The notes under the pieces are model-generated. The model ran no database searches and had not been told where the DNA came from. It saw nothing but the letters and a program-made list of their open reading frames with translations. Positions 34,534 to 48,639 of a DNA stretch of 64,000 nucleotides are shown in pieces (the first letter of the stretch is position 1; every line of letters begins with the position of its first letter). A program made the position numbers and the translations under genes. Source of the DNA: Mycteria americana (taxonomy: Eukaryota; Chordata; Aves; Ciconiiformes; Ciconiidae); the NCBI RefSeq assembly GCF_035582795.1, contig NC_134396.1, positions 33,895,683 through 33,959,682 on the forward strand, in the 5' to 3' direction.

Positions 34534-37500
34534 CTGCAACAAACAACACTGAGCGACTCCCTCAGTACAGCTTTCCAGTGGCAGAAAAACATCATTGGTT
34601 ACCAAACTCCACTGGCTTTCCTGTGCCAGCTCAGATTTTGGGATCTCAGTCACAGCTAACGAACTCGCCAAGAGCTGCAAGAGATTTTCCCAGAAGGTGG
34701 CAGGAAATTCCTTCGTAGGAGGTGCCTCTGCAGAGTGTTGACCAGAGCTACAAATGTCTTCGGGCAGTACTGCGCCAGAGAACCTATTTCAGTTTTAGTC
34801 CACAGAGATTCAGTTTTGTTTCAAGAGATTCAAATACAGGTGGTAATTCAAAATGTGATAGCCTAGTTCTGATTTTTGTGAACTACTAAATTCTTAATTA
34901 CAACTGAAATTCAAGACACTTCCGATCTCATGTTTTATGTTCAGGTACAGCTGCACAGAAAAAGGCAAACTCAAAATAAAGGCTATTTTTGTGATGATGC
35001 TTGGCTAAGAATATTACAGTTGGTCAACTCACAAAGGCTTGTAGGAGGCAAATGTACCTCATGGTCAACCTTACTTCTCAGTTTTCAAAGAGCTCTCTGA
35101 AACCTGAAATACAGCAGAAATCTCAAAGACCTTTTGCTTTATCATCTTCCTCTTAGGAGGCTGCTCTGAGAGGGAAGAAATCCGAACAGTGCCTGGAGAA
35201 GCTCTTTTTGGCAAATGCCGGTCTCAATAACATAAGTTTACATTACCCCATTAACACTGGAACAAAGTGTGGTGGTCGACAGCAGAGCTGCCGAGGGGAC
35301 CTTCCCCACACAATCTTCAGAGAAGTCTGTGACCCAAAGCGTCTCAATTTTTCTCTGTTTTTTATTATGTTTTAAATTGCTGGTTTGGTACTGAGCAGGA
35401 ACCTCAAGCAACACACAGAAGCCCACATGTTTTTGCTCTCTGGACCCACGTCAGGCCTACAGCTGTCACTAGTGGATATGATCTCTCTACAAAGAAACAT
35501 TACGCAAGAGCAAGTCCTTCCTCCCACAGTTTACAGCTTCTCTGGACACTGGCTGGAGAGAGCAAAGACGACTGTGAAAATTATTTTCTTGCAAGCTGAG
35601 AGGAAAGGGCAGAGTGAATTGAAATGTCTACAGAAGGCTGCTTAAAGAAAAGAATAAAATTTCCAAGAGAGAACTGGGGAGCACTTTTGTGAAAGGCTCC
35701 TGCCAAGGTAATGGAAGTAATGCATGGAGAAATTTGAGGAAAAGAAAGAAAAGATTTTGATAACTGGTCATTGCTTTTTTAATCTTAAAAATAGGGGAAA
35801 TATAAAGTTAAAATAGTTTTTAATTTCAGCCTACTTAATCTGCCCCTAAAAGCTTCAGAATAATTTTGCAGTATGATGGAGATTGATGCTCCATTGACAT
35901 TACTTCTTCAGGTTTTTCCAGTATGTTCATGCTGAGCTTATATTCAATGTAGGCCACAAAATTATCTCATTGTTGAACCTTAGTTTTGTTCTTAAACATG
36001 CCTGATCTGGCCCACCCAGCTCAGTCACACCTTGAAAATTAATGTTGCTCCCAAGAATTATATCATGTTAAAATATATTAAAGAACATGCAACCAGAAAA
36101 GCATTCCTTTAAGTGCCTTAATATAAAAGTCATTGCCAGCATGTGCATGTTTGTCAATCCGTTCTTTATTTCTTAATCTCCACTCTCTCTTTTTATGTAA
36201 GCAAGGCGAATTCTTGTGTTGGTCAAAAAGCCAGCAGCTTTTTGAAGTGGTGATACAGGAAGGTAGGGAAGAGGAGTCAAAGCTTTTTCAGGGAACCCCA
36301 CTGCTCCAGACCGTGAGGAGGGTCTGTACTGCTGCTGGTAAGCAGGACACTGAAGGGACAAGGCGCGTCCTCGGCCACCTCTTGCCCACCTTCTGCACTC
36401 GCACCTCAGCTGAACAGCAGCGTCAGGGCTTTGGCCTCCCAGAAACTTTAGCATTTCAATAGCAGGAACACGTTCAGTGGTTAAGAAACAACTGTCAGTA
36501 GCATATGGGTACAGTTTGAGACACATACTGAATTTGAGCATACATGACTTGGATAAGCAGATTTGCATTTTTGGCAAATGCCTCTAGTCCCCAAATGGTA
36601 CTTTAAACTGGACTGGGGTAGGTTTCTAGACCCCAGGTGATTTTTTTGCTGCCCCACATGCATCACTTCTTCCCTTAAATTCACATGCCTTGTAACACTT
36701 TGTATTTCATTCTTCAGGTGGGAACTCAGCTGTAACAATGTTGTTGTGCCAATCCTGAAGAATAACTTAATTACTATTTCCTTATTTATGAAAAACAAGA
36801 TTAGAGGTAGGAGTTGACCAGACATTTGTAATGCTAGTTTGTTTTGTCAAGACAAATGTAAAAGTTTTCCCATGAAAAAATGAACAAACCAATTAATTGG
36901 CTTTGCTAGCAGTGCCTCTGGCTCTGCAATTTAAAGGGTGCAGGAGAACAGCTACCCCTTCCAAGCATGTCCTTGGCACATGTTTTGATCACTGCAGTGT
37001 TTCCTTTCTCAAAGGGATGTATTTGTTTTGGAGTCACCCCAGGTGCTGCTTGCAGATGGTGGCTCACCACCCTGGGTGCAGTTCCCATCACCCCCTTTCA
37101 CACAAAGGTCTTGGACGCGGGGTCCGTGGGAGCTCGGCACAGAAAGCCAGGTCACGGACGCAGCATTCAGGGCACAGACCAGGTAGGGAGGGGAGGGAGA
37201 AATGCGAAGATGCTGACTGAGAAAAGGCCAGGTCCTATCTCAGCCGCTCGGCTGGACACCCTGGGTCCAGCCTGGGGTGAGTCGTATTTCCTCATCTGCC
37301 AAGAATGGAAATAAAGTCTGTCTGTTGCTTTAACTTCTGCACTGCTGCATTACTACCCTGAGCACCTTGAAACAAGTAGCCTGACTTCAGAAAGATGTCA
37401 CCATCACTTAAGTGTTATTATCAACAGGTTTTAACACAGTCACAGGCAAGGTAGCCACCCAATATTAGACCCCAGAAGCCTTAAATATTGTTCAGTGGCC

Positions 37501-39054
37501 CCTAATGTGCTGAAAATAGACAGAGAAATACTGCTGCTGGGAAGGAGATAACCATCTAGAATGAAATGCCAGACAAAGAATGACAGCCCAGTTTTAAAGC
37601 AGGGGAACTGTGACAAGCATATTTCAATAAATACCTAATCTTCCGAAGAGATCATTATGCACACTTCTCTGTTCTCATAACTAGCTGGAACCAAGACTCA
37701 CATAGGAGGTTTTTAGTAATGTTTGGAATTCAGCCCCAGTCTTTGGTCGTTTAGACGACTTTTTCATTCTAAAATCTGTTCCTGTGCCACGTTACCATTT
37801 TCTAGGTAATCCCAGGATCTGTAGTTATCTCTGCAAGAACCACAGTCTTGAAACTCATGCACGCTATTCCTGATGAAACAGTGAAATGAACTAAACAGTC
37901 CTGCACACTGCAAAAAGCAGGAGTTTTAAACAAGAGTAGAGTGATACAGTCTGCTTGAGCATCACGATATTTTATGTATAAACATAAAATGTTTGTGTGT
38001 TCACAGCAGAATAATGCAGCCCCACCTGAGTCATAAACTAATAAAGCTAACATGCAAGTTACTGTGAAGAGCGTATAACCACCTGCAGAATGAAGGCTAA
38101 CAAAACCCAAAAGTCACCAGTGAATTGCAAGAAATACAGACACTAGTAAGTCCTAGAAGAGCAAAATAACAAAATTGATGCTTAATGGACAAGCTACACA
38201 ATTTTTAGCCCTATTCTTCGAAACAACACCCACCCCCCCCAAATTTAGTTTCATAAGACTAATTATACCAAAGAAGGCAGCCTTCTGCAACATAAAAATT
38301 TTTCTGCGTGTTTTCTCTTACTCACAAGAACATTCATGCAGCTATTATTTTATCCTCCTCCGAATCCTTCTTCCCTCATCTTTGTAGTAATGAATTAAAA
38401 AGAAAGGGGGGAGGGGAAATCACAGTGGCTTTTGACTATCCTCCTTTTCTTTCTGACGCGTGAACTCATCCTCCCACATGCACTCTCACTCCTCCTCCTC
38501 CTCCACCATTGCCTCCGGGCAATAACACCAGGTGTGAACCCCGCCTGACTGCTCACACCCCAGTACCCAGATTAGGGTAGTGATTACTTGGCCTGGCAGT
38601 ACAATCAAAACATACCCTTCAGTCAGCCCTAATTGCCAAAGAGGGAGAAGGCGACTCACTCTGGCAGGAAAATCTGCGGGGGCCCAGGCCGCCATTCAGA
38701 GGTCTCTCGCACAAGCCTTGCCGAGAGGTTGTGCCTCTTGGGCTTTCCGTCACTGCCCTGCCCTGCTCCTGACAGCATCGTAAAAGTTTTCAGCCGTGTC
38801 AAACTGTGGTATTTCTCTTACCCAGGAACAGTTCCTATAGAATCTGAAGTGAAACCCACAAAATTATACCCCTCACCCACAGTGTATTTACACTGCCTCC
38901 TAACTCAACAGGTTTGGTTGGGTTTTTTTTTTCCCCCCTAAAGTCACTAACCTTTTTCAGTTAATAACAGAGAAAATGGTCTTAAAAAATAAAAAGAAGA
39001 TTATGCAGTGTTTCCAAACACAGGAAAACAAAGGAAGAGAGTGTAGAGGTTTAC
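34534..39054 (-). other. ENTREP1: ENTREP1 intron 6
   Basis: 4.5 kb. I see no exon and no transposon that I can name. A short (TCC)n run at about 38490-38505 and a C-run at 38232-38239 are the only simple repeats noted. Open frames here are unmatched. Confidence 0.6.
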
Positions 39055-39173
39055 CTGTGCCTCATTTGTGGAGTACAAGAATAAAGAGCCGTAAAATAGG
39101 GGGGAGGTGGCACAGGTGGGACAAAATCATCAGGATCCGAAACGTGATCTTGGTCTTCAATCTCAGATTCATC
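39055..39173 (-). CDS. ENTREP1: ENTREP1 exon 6 (proline-rich, PPPY motif)
   Basis: Encodes DESEIEDQDHVSDPDDFVPP, VPPPPYFTALYSCTPQMRH and two bases of an Arg codon. The cytosolic tail begins here. PPPPYF provides a second PPxY site. The acceptor is TTTGATTAG and the donor is GTAAAC. DPDDFVPPVPPP is conserved in the family. Confidence 0.93.
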
Positions 39174-39288
39174 CTAATCAAATGAAACTTCTGTTAAAAA
39201 CCTTCTGAGATACAAAAAAATGCTGAACTGTGTAATCTAGTAATACCATTAGTGCTGCTGTTTATAGCAGGCAATGCCTTGCACTCAC

Positions 39289-39396
39289 TATGCAGGATCT
39301 TCTTGTTGCAAAAATCCGTAAGTAACACACGGCAGCCGCTACCAAGCAAACTGTGGCGGTGAGAGCATTCAGGGCAACAAGACCAAAGAGAACTTT
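39289..39396 (-). CDS. ENTREP1: ENTREP1 exon 5 (fourth membrane segment)
   Basis: Encodes KVLFGLVALNALTATVCLVA AAVCYLRIFATRRSCI. The first 25 residues form a clear transmembrane helix, and ATRRSC marks the cytosolic side. The acceptor is GTTCTTCAG and the donor is GTGAGT. Phase 0 at both ends. Confidence 0.95.
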
Positions 39397-39871
39397 CTGA
39401 AGAACATGAAGATTATGGAAATTAGAAGATTAAATCAAGGTATTTCTAAATGTCAAAATAATAACAACAAAAAACTAAACCAAAAACAAACAGAGAAAAC
39501 ACAAGGATGACCATGACAATTACTTCTTACAAACATATGCAATGAAGTCCTCAGGACAGGTAATCTCCAAGATTGGAGTAATTTGCAAAAGCTTGTTTTG
39601 CCCTATTATGTGTCCTGACAGAGAGATCCAGAGGGGTTTAATACCGCTTAGATACAATTTATAGTCCATCTATTCACCTAAGAATTATAACCTTCCTCTT
39701 AACTTTTCTGTGGGAAATCCAGATGTGAGATAATCACCATTAAAGAAATGTTAAAGCACTTTTATATTTGAAGATTATGCTGTTTGGAAGTTGTATTTTA
39801 GCAGTTTGTAAGCCAAGAAAGGCTGAAACAATCAAAAGACCAGTGAAGGCATCAAATCATTAGCTTTCTTG

Positions 39872-39980
39872 AACAATAGCTTTCTTGAACCAATAAATGA
39901 ATGAAAATAAATATTCAAAGATCTTTCCATTAACCTTTAAAGTCTGTCAAGCCTTTACACGTGATCATCTTTATCACCAA
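39872..39980 (+). repeat. 109-bp direct repeat, copy 1 (ENTREP1 intron 4)
   Basis: From AACAATAGCTTTCTTGAACC to ATCTTTATCACCAA. It is nearly identical to 41249-41357; the one difference seen is CACGTGATC here and CACATGATC there. Just before it, a partial repeat of TAGCTTTCTTGAAC (39861-39874) forms a local tandem. Confidence 0.95.
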
Positions 39981-40276
39981 AATTTATACCATATTTACCC
40001 ACGCAATCTTGTCTGAATTCAGCTGCAGTTTTGGTTGCATAAAACACAGAAAGGACAAGAATTGCATATTGGATCAGTAATGCACTGGTCAAAACCCAGA
40101 GATGAGGAAAAAAAAAACTGTTACAGAACCATAAAGAGTTTCTGACCAGTGTGGAAGACCAGAAAAATAACGGGATTTTTCACAGTAAACACAGCAGTCG
40201 CCTCAGTCAGCACTGCACTGTCACACAAGTGTGGAAATTATCAAAGCAGTCTCGTTAAGCAGTGTGCGCAGGGTAC

Positions 40277-40405
40277 CTTGAGATGAAGGTGAGCAGCACT
40301 GCACGACATCGCGTAGTACAGCTTCAGCGCAGTCTCTTCTTCTGTGCATTTAGTGAGACCAAATTCTTCACAGCAGAAACAAATCTTGTTTTCACCCTCA
40401 TCCAC
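40277..40405 (-). CDS. ENTREP1: ENTREP1 exon 4 (Cys-rich extracytosolic loop)
   Basis: Encodes VDEGENKICFCCEEFGLTKC, TEEETALKLYYAMSCSAAHL and HLK. ICFCCEE is a family hallmark, and the several Cys are likely disulfide-bonded in the loop between the third and fourth membrane segments. The acceptor is TTTTTAAAG and the donor is GTACCC, an unusual but valid GT donor. Confidence 0.93.
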
Positions 40406-41248
40406 CTTTAAAAACACAAAACTCCACTTTTTAATTTATTAGCTGTTTTATGCAACATTTTTACCTGCATAATACAGAGCCTACGTATTAAACTATACCT
40501 TTGATCGCAAAGCAGACTGGAAATACAGGCTCATAAAATGAAATCTGTACAGTTTGGTACACCAATGATTCGTGCATTACAAAGCTATATGACGGATACT
40601 ACTTACTTGAAAGGAAGCATTACTGAGAAGCTCAAGACATTTAACTACAACTTAGTTGTAATGAAAGCTGCACTGATTACTAAGCAATTTTAGTATCCAT
40701 GCTCCTTCAAACGCATAGCAGCCTGGAAATTCTTTCTTTGACTGACATGTAAGCCACTGTATATAGAGTGTACACGTTTTCTTTGATACAGGAGTGTATT
40801 CTGCATCTCTGCAGATGGAATGGAATCCACAACTACAATTTCTACCCAGTCAAATCAGTAATAGTGACATCTGTACACCACTATTGTTTGTAACTTTCAA
40901 ATCAATGTTGTCATCTTAGTTTTCAAGTAGAAATTCAATGATTCTCTGTCTAGAGATAATTGGGCTTTTAGCTGTCAAACTCCCTAGAGTCATAGTGTCA
41001 AAGGTCTTCCACCTACATAAACCGCTCTAGAGAGTAATTTACGATTTCAGGAACACCCTTCAGCTGTACCTTATGCTTCCAACCACAGAGGGCTCTGAAA
41101 TTCCTGAAACATTTAAACATCTCATCTGGAATAGCATTAACAGTCCTCAGAGCTGCTTTGGTACGTTGATATTGGGTGAATCTAGATTGCCAAATGCTTG
41201 TAATCTTGGACTCTCACTACAATACACCTACTGGCATGTTAAGGAACC

Positions 41249-41357
41249 AACAATAGCTTTCTTGAACCAATAAATGAATGAAAATAAATATTCAAAGATC
41301 TTTCCATTAACCTTTAAAGTCTGTCAAGCCTTTACACATGATCATCTTTATCACCAA
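41249..41357 (+). repeat. 109-bp direct repeat, copy 2 (ENTREP1 intron 3)
   Basis: Second copy of 39872-39980, in the same orientation and 1,377 bp away. The two copies lie on either side of exon 4. Flanking sequence is unrelated at both ends. Confidence 0.95.
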
Positions 41358-42239
41358 GTGACCCTGTATCCTTCAATTTCAATTACTCCACGGTTTCTGG
41401 TTCATAAATAGACATTCTTCTACTTCTTATGACACTCATTTGAGAAAAATCTTTTGCATTCTGTCCTTTCTTGTGCAGATTGCTTCTTCCTCAAGTAGAA
41501 GTGTTCTGAAAAGCTAGTACGATTTGATCTACCTTAATTTTTTCCTCACAGTTCTTGCTGTAAGGTATCAACAAATTGTCCTCACCAGGTGAGGCAAACC
41601 AGGAAGAATAATCCCACCCACAGATTATACTGACTGAGCTTTTTGTAGGTAGCTCATCAGTACCCACTCAGGCTTTTTTCAACAGTTTATCTTCGTCACA
41701 TTACTATAAAAATCCTTTATGCTAGTTCTTAAATGACTGTGATATTAAAATCAGTGTATAATGCTGGCAAGAGGGATTTTCTAAAGATATATTTGGGATC
41801 CCCCCTACATGGCCATATAAAATTGTCTAGAAAGGCTTGTACCAAATCAGCTGTGTCTTCAGACCCTGAAGACAGAGGCCAGCTCTCAAGGAAGTCAAAC
41901 AAAACCACTTCTGGGCTAAGTATGCTCTTCTAATGAAGCGTACAACCTTTCAAAACATATCCTTTTGGGGTCCTAGGAGCTGAACACCGTATGAAGACTC
42001 CAACTCAAAAAAACGCAAGTGTTTAGGAACACAGGCAATAAAAATCCTGTTATGGATTTCATTGATCCTGTTCACAATTTGAACTGAATCAAGGCCTGAA
42101 ACAGAGAGTTTCCCTTTTTCCCCCACCACGCTGTAGGTGCATTAGTTGCCTCTCTCCATTAGCACATTTTGTGATCCCAGCACGTCCCAATACGTGGCAT
42201 GCTGTGAAGAAATATGTGTAAATCAGTATGTCTGCTCAC

Positions 42240-42350
42240 CGAACCGCATCTGGATACACGGGACACAAATTGAATGCCTTGACATCCTAATATAAATCCA
42301 GCCAGGTTCAGCAGAACACAGATGATAGACAGCAGAACAAACAGGTTAGC
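42240..42350 (-). CDS. ENTREP1: ENTREP1 exon 3 (third membrane segment)
   Basis: Encodes ANLFVLLSIICVLLNLAGFI, then LGCQGIQFVSRVSRCGS. NLFVLLS..CVLLNLAGFILGCQG is nearly invariant in the family. The acceptor is TTGCCGTTCCAG and the donor is GTGAGC. Phase 0 at both ends. Confidence 0.96.
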
Positions 42351-45300
42351 CTGGAACGGCAAAATAAAGTTAACAGCAGTAGGAACAGGACCACGAACCT
42401 TATTCAAGGAACCTATGGCAGTGTCAATCCCACTCCCAAACTGAAGCTGGGAACAACACTCCCCTTCTTTCCAAAAATCCCTGTGACTTCAGTTCCCCAG
42501 GGTGTCTTATCTTAACTCAGTGGATGGCTACTCCAAACACCTTTGTCTTCTCTCTCCCCTTATTCTGCACTAGTTGTGCAGTAATGAAATACACGCAACT
42601 ATTGAAAAGGTCAGTCAGCTAAAGGTTTTTCTGGAGTGCAAAGTATGATTTGCAAGACATCCAGCTTCCACTGTATGTCATATCCTTCCACCGAGTTTAC
42701 CTCTCAGCACACTTAGATTAGTAAGAAACCTGAAGAGCAAACATCTTAAGACAACATTCATTCTGCATAGAATTTCCAAAACTATTTTGCAGCACAAATA
42801 AATGAAAAATATTTGTCCCAGTACAGTGAGAACAGAGACACTTAAGGGACTTTGGTTATATGATTTTATTTCCTCCTGGCTACTAAAACCAGAATGCCTC
42901 CATTCATAAATCAAACAATACCTTCAGTTTTATAAACCATCTGAAAGACCAGCAATGGCAGGAGTAATAGAGTACTTGAAAAAGGACAAGCAGAAGCAGT
43001 GGATAAAATTAAGTCCTACTTTCACGTATGCCCTTACAATTTGCAATCTGTGCTCACATGAGACTGGGGATATAGATTTTAAACACACATAAGAACTTTT
43101 CCTGTCCCAATTCATACATGCAAAATTTTTCTGTATTTCAGGAGAGAGTACTCTGGGTAAGACTACTACTTTAGAGACAAATAAAAATAACAGATTCCTC
43201 TCCTAACATGTTTAAATTTTAAGCACTCAATCCTACAAAGCAAGTATCAGGTCTTTAATGTCCAAAAGAATCCTTGTTAATAGCAATCTGCTCACTCAGA
43301 TTCCTTTGTCTCAAGATGGCCTAAATTAAAAATGCAGGAGATGACAAAAAGCTGAGGAAGAGAAGGAAATCATGAGGGACACAGGCTCAGTTCTGCTCCA
43401 GATAGCTTTACAGCAGATCCAGCAACAAGGACTTCCTAAACATGCACAAAGACAGCAAGAGCTTTCCAAATTAAATTAGCTGACATACCTTGGTTAGCTA
43501 CCTAGGAAGCTGGACCAAAAATAAATCAGAGCTGTTGCACAAATTATTATCTCGTTTACTGAGGTTCAGGGAAAAATAATCACCCCTAAATAGACAAGAG
43601 CCAAAAAGTATTACTGTGCAAGCTCATTCCTTAAATTACAACATCTCATTACTAGCAGGCTTTACAGAAGCTTGACCATAACATTATCACATAAGGTAGG
43701 TTTTCACCTCAAAACCCCCAATAATTAAAGTAGCTATTAGTACTTCTCTGAAGAGCATTGGGACTATTTTGTGTTTGACATACTGAGAACAATCAATATT
43801 AAGAGGAAGAGTATTTTCTCCTAGCTTTATAAATATCATAAAACCACAGATAAGAGGTTTTTAATGTTAGTAAGCACTTTGAGTGCCATTTGTTTTTCTG
43901 TACAAACACAGAATTTAATAACTTTTTTGAAATTAACTCCTTGCTCAGCACTCAAATGAATCAACACCATTTCTTATGGACTGTGAAGAGCTGCAGAAAG
44001 TCTTGAGGAACATTTGTATGAATCAAACTATAGCAAAGCAAAGTGTATTCTAATGTTAGACACAGTATTTGCTAATGTCTTGCATGGATGATCTCTCCCA
44101 TGTAAAAAGTCATCATGCACTTTCAGGACTCTGCAGCAGCATAGACTTGCATGATAAGGCTCTGACCCTATCATTCATTCTGCATGGGCAGACTGCTTGT
44201 TGTGCTGCTGCTGCTGCCATTGAAAGCTAACACGTAATGCCAGAGAGGAATTGCTTTCACTTTAATATGCACACATAGGACTGATGCCCAAGCAGGCACT
44301 TAAAAATAAATGAAAGAAAAACATTTGCTCCACAATCATCAACTCTTATATCCGTTTACATCCTATATATATATACTTTATAAACATCCTTCTAGGAAAA
44401 TGCAACTCAGTGTATTAATTTTCCATATACACATCACCAATAGCAATAATTAAGCATTAATTATGGGACCTTACTAATTTTTCTGTCAGTTTTATTGTAC
44501 CATATGGAGACCTGCAACACAACTGTCAACAAAAAAAGCCACACAGAAATAAAAGACAAACTAACTCCTTTAATAAAAAAGTCTCATACTTCAAATGCAG
44601 CATTAAAGCACCCCATATGACTGAGAGAAAAGCTTTTTCAGCATAAAAATAAATGATTAAAAAAAATCAGGAGACCTGACTTTGACCTGATTATAAAGGC
44701 TAAAAGCCTCTCCAAAGGCTTTTCACAGTCTCACACTTAAAAGCATGTTCCTTTTAATTTGCTTAAACTGACTTTAAAACCTTTGTATGGATACCATTTA
44801 TTGACTTATTGGTGGAGAACTGCATGTAAGCCAAGATGTTAACATTGAGCTATTTTACTTCTAAAATCCAGATAAACAGGCACTACTACAGTAATTCTCA
44901 CCAAACTCAAATGACTTTGCTTATAGGGAGAGATTTTTTTTGCAGGGTTAGGGTCTTGATATGCAGCTTCTGTTCACAGTGCTTTATATCGTTACTAGCC
45001 AGGCTAAAATATAAGAACGTCACTTCACTAGCACCAGAACTAAGTATTTTGGTCTAAACATTAACTTTTGGTTAAATCTATGCAAATTATTCAAGGTGCA
45101 GATATCAAGAAGGCAGTAGCTAGCCCTAAAAATCTTCATTTTAAAGCTGCTGGGATATACTTTTCTTCTGATAAAATTTTTTCAATTAAATAAAAGGTTT
45201 ACTACAAATTTATTCTTCAAAAATTTTCAAGGCTTTAAATAAATACTTGAGTTCCATAACCTTTCTGTTTTCCAATGAAGACCTGTAAATTTTTGTCATA

Positions 45301-47868
45301 AACCCAAAAATATTAACACTTTTGAATTAAAAAAAAAAATGTTTCCAATAAAAATTTCAAATCCTTATGTTACCACACTGTAAAACATGAGAAGAATCCA
45401 GATTGAACAACTCACGCTGAACACATGACTTGGACTTTTCCGAGTCAAACCCCGCAAACCTTTACATGAAAGCTGACATGTATGAACACAAAAAGCTGGC
45501 ATGCTAGCTAACAGCGCAACCATAAAGCACTTGATGTAGCTGAAAGCCAGTCGCATTCACCTAGCCTGCATCTACTCTGTTAATTTCTTGATCCCATGCA
45601 TTTGTGGGTACCAAACTGCTCCCCAGCGCTTGCAGCTGCCACAGTTACACTCTACCCAGCATAACAGCCTGGTGTCTTCCTGCACACTTGCACTACTGTC
45701 ACTTTTCATGCAATCACAGCTAAAGCTAAATCTTCTCTTTAGCAGCAGAACCCAAGCACCAAGCAGCCACCAGAGATATGCTTAACTTGAAGTCTTTGTT
45801 AAAGTTGGTGGGGAAAAAAAAAAACAAAAAAAAAACCTACAACCAGAAAGCCTCCTAAAAAGCACACTCTACAGGATTGCAACTAATTTGTGCATGACTG
45901 GAAAGGAAAGGATGCTTCACTAGCAGAATGCTTCTGCATTCAGCAAAGCACATACGGCTCCAGGCAACACCTGGGAATACAAGGTAAACTCACAGTGCCG
46001 TGGCTAGTCCAAACTGGTATACAAGGAAGAACAGCGGCTAATACAGCAAGCATGGCCTATCAAAGATGTGAACTGCCCTCAATGCACACACAATCAAATG
46101 AACAATGAGGGATTGATATACTTTCTGAAAGAAGTTATGTTCCTTCAGCTAAAAATAAGATTTAAAGCCCTATGAAAGGAAGACGTTTAGGAGCAGAGAG
46201 CAAGGAACCAGCTTCTGTAAAAGTAGAGAGTAACACTGACCCCAGGATGGTTGAGCGTCAATACCCAAACCGCTTTGGAGGGGGGAAAGTTTCCCTTTCC
46301 CTATTAAATACATTCAGACAGGCATGCACAGGAAGAAGCTCCTTCTCTGGAAGAAGAATCAGCTTCACAGCATAAGCGTTACAAGCTGACTTCTGAAGTT
46401 GATTGACTACTGATACCCAAAACAGAAAATCCTCAGACAACTAAAAGCAGGGTAAGATTTCAGAGCCAAGGCTTCTCAGCGGCTGTATTGCTGAAGGCCA
46501 AGCCTCCCCTGCAAGAAGGTCCTTCAAAAGATATGATTATAATTTGACTTTGCCTTGCAGCACTCTGTCCCTGGGACCTGTTATGTACCTAGTATCTTCC
46601 CATGCTGTAATACAGCCTGGGTGGCAAAAAACAAATGTGGCTCTCAATTTTATTAACTAGCAGGTCTTAGCACAGCCATCCCTCTTCAAGACTGGTTTCC
46701 TCTCACAGATGGTGCTACCAAAGGTCCACTACAGCTGTACCTAATGGGTTTCCCTTCCTTTCTCCCCTCGGGGGGAAAAACATGAGCAACAGAAACGCAG
46801 CAGCCCTCTCTGCCTTTGTCACCACAGCCTGTCCCCAGCTCCTTTCTCATGACATCGCAGCCCTGTGCTTTCTCCAAGTGCCAGCAGCACCGGAGCCTTG
46901 CCATCACAGGAAAAAACAACAGTTGGGTTGTTTTCCCCCATGACCAAGGCCTTGGATTGAAGTGGCAGCCATAAGACAGCCTGACCGTTCACGAAGAAAC
47001 AAACCCAGGCAGTGAGAAATCATCACCTAAAGGGGGAAGACGGAGAGAAACGTTTTGTGAGCTTAGACACCACCCTTTTACTGGGGGAGCTTAGACTGCT
47101 GCCATGCAAAGGAGCTGCAAGCAAATAGGTGTCCTCCAGCAGGTTTCAGAGATGAAAATCCTGAATTCTGAAATCCTGAATCAAAGAGTAGCAAACAGCT
47201 TTCTTTTAGAAAGAATTCGTATTTTTAAAGGGGGCAAAGATAAGGAATTTTATAATGCAATTCACACTTAAGTACCACAAACTGACAATCAAAACCAAAA
47301 ATAAGATAATACAGGAAGCCACAAAGAACAGCATTACCATGTCCTTAAGCATAAACCCTACCACAAACTGCTCTGAGGACCGGCACCTCCTCATGGACAA
47401 ATTCTGTGGCACTCACCAGTCACTGTAATTCTGTTCAAGATCCAGCTCTGGGAAGGAAAGAGGGCTAAATGATGAAGCTCAACCATCTACCCCTAATTAC
47501 AGCCTAACTGCTACATTTGCGAGCTTGTAGTACACATCATGATAAATTAAAATCTAGATATAATTATCCAACTTGGGCTGAAAACAAAGCTATTTTGGGG
47601 GGTCTGGATGCATATGAAGAATTCCAGGGGATGTTTGCACAATTTGAAGAAATGGTGAAACTGAACTGAGTGACTGAAAACAGCTCTGCATAAAACGGTA
47701 AGAGGCCCTTCCTTATGAACAAGAGAGCATTTGTAGACTGAGATATAACTACATATGAAAAAGAATAATGACCACTTAATCCCACAAAGTTTACACTTTA
47801 AGTGTTGAGCACAGTCCAAAGTATCTGCATAAAGACAACTAAATCCTGACATAAGTTGCTGCGACATC

Positions 47869-47966
47869 GACACGGTGTAGTGGTGAGCTTGGTAGTGTTA
47901 GGTTTACAGTTGGACTTGATGATCTTAAAGGTCTTTTCCAACCTATACAATTCCATGATTCTGTAA
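47869..47966 (+). mobile_element. CR1 3'-end fragment
   Basis: GGTGTAGTGGTGAGCTTGGT to ACCTATACAATTCCATGATT matches the last 100 bp of the young CR1 at 54898-55482 with few differences, so both belong to one subfamily. Strongly 5'-truncated. Confidence 0.9.
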
Positions 47967-48639
47967 CATAAAACATGGTAATTGATATCACTCCTCAGGT
48001 TTCCGGCATGGCTCTAGCACAGGTACCCCACATGCTAAATATCTTGGTTCAACAGCAATCTTATAAAGCCACCTTCATGTGCAATCACTCCTTTCCACAA
48101 AGCTCACTTGCTGCATAAAGGCATTTCTACACCTGGCACCTGCTTGAGTTAAGGGCTGTCAGGGAGACAGCTGTGCAATCTCTGCTTCCTTCACAGCAGG
48201 GAGGTGGCTCTGTGCAGGCAAGGGGAAAAGGGATTCAATCCAAAAGTCGTGAGAGAGGAATCCATTAGAAGTGTATTTACAAGAAATAAGTGCAAAGGGC
48301 CTTGCATAAGGAGTAAAAAGGGATGGCAGTCACAGCTGGAAAAGGGATGTGTTTTCGCTCTGAATGCATTTTATAGTTTTAGTTACGAATGTCATAACTA
48401 AGCCACGGCTTATAAGGAGTCTCATTGCTTAGGTATTTAGGAAAGTTGCTTTTACAACTCATACAACTCCTCATAACTCCCAAGAGAAAATGTTCAAGTT
48501 ACTAGAGGGTAGATATATTAGAAATTTAGCCCAAAATAAATGTGCTCACAGAAACTAACAATCTGTCCTTGATAGACCGTAGCTAGTTCAATGTATGATT
48601 TCCTTAGCCTCATGAAATGTTTAATTTCCTTTTTTGCAC

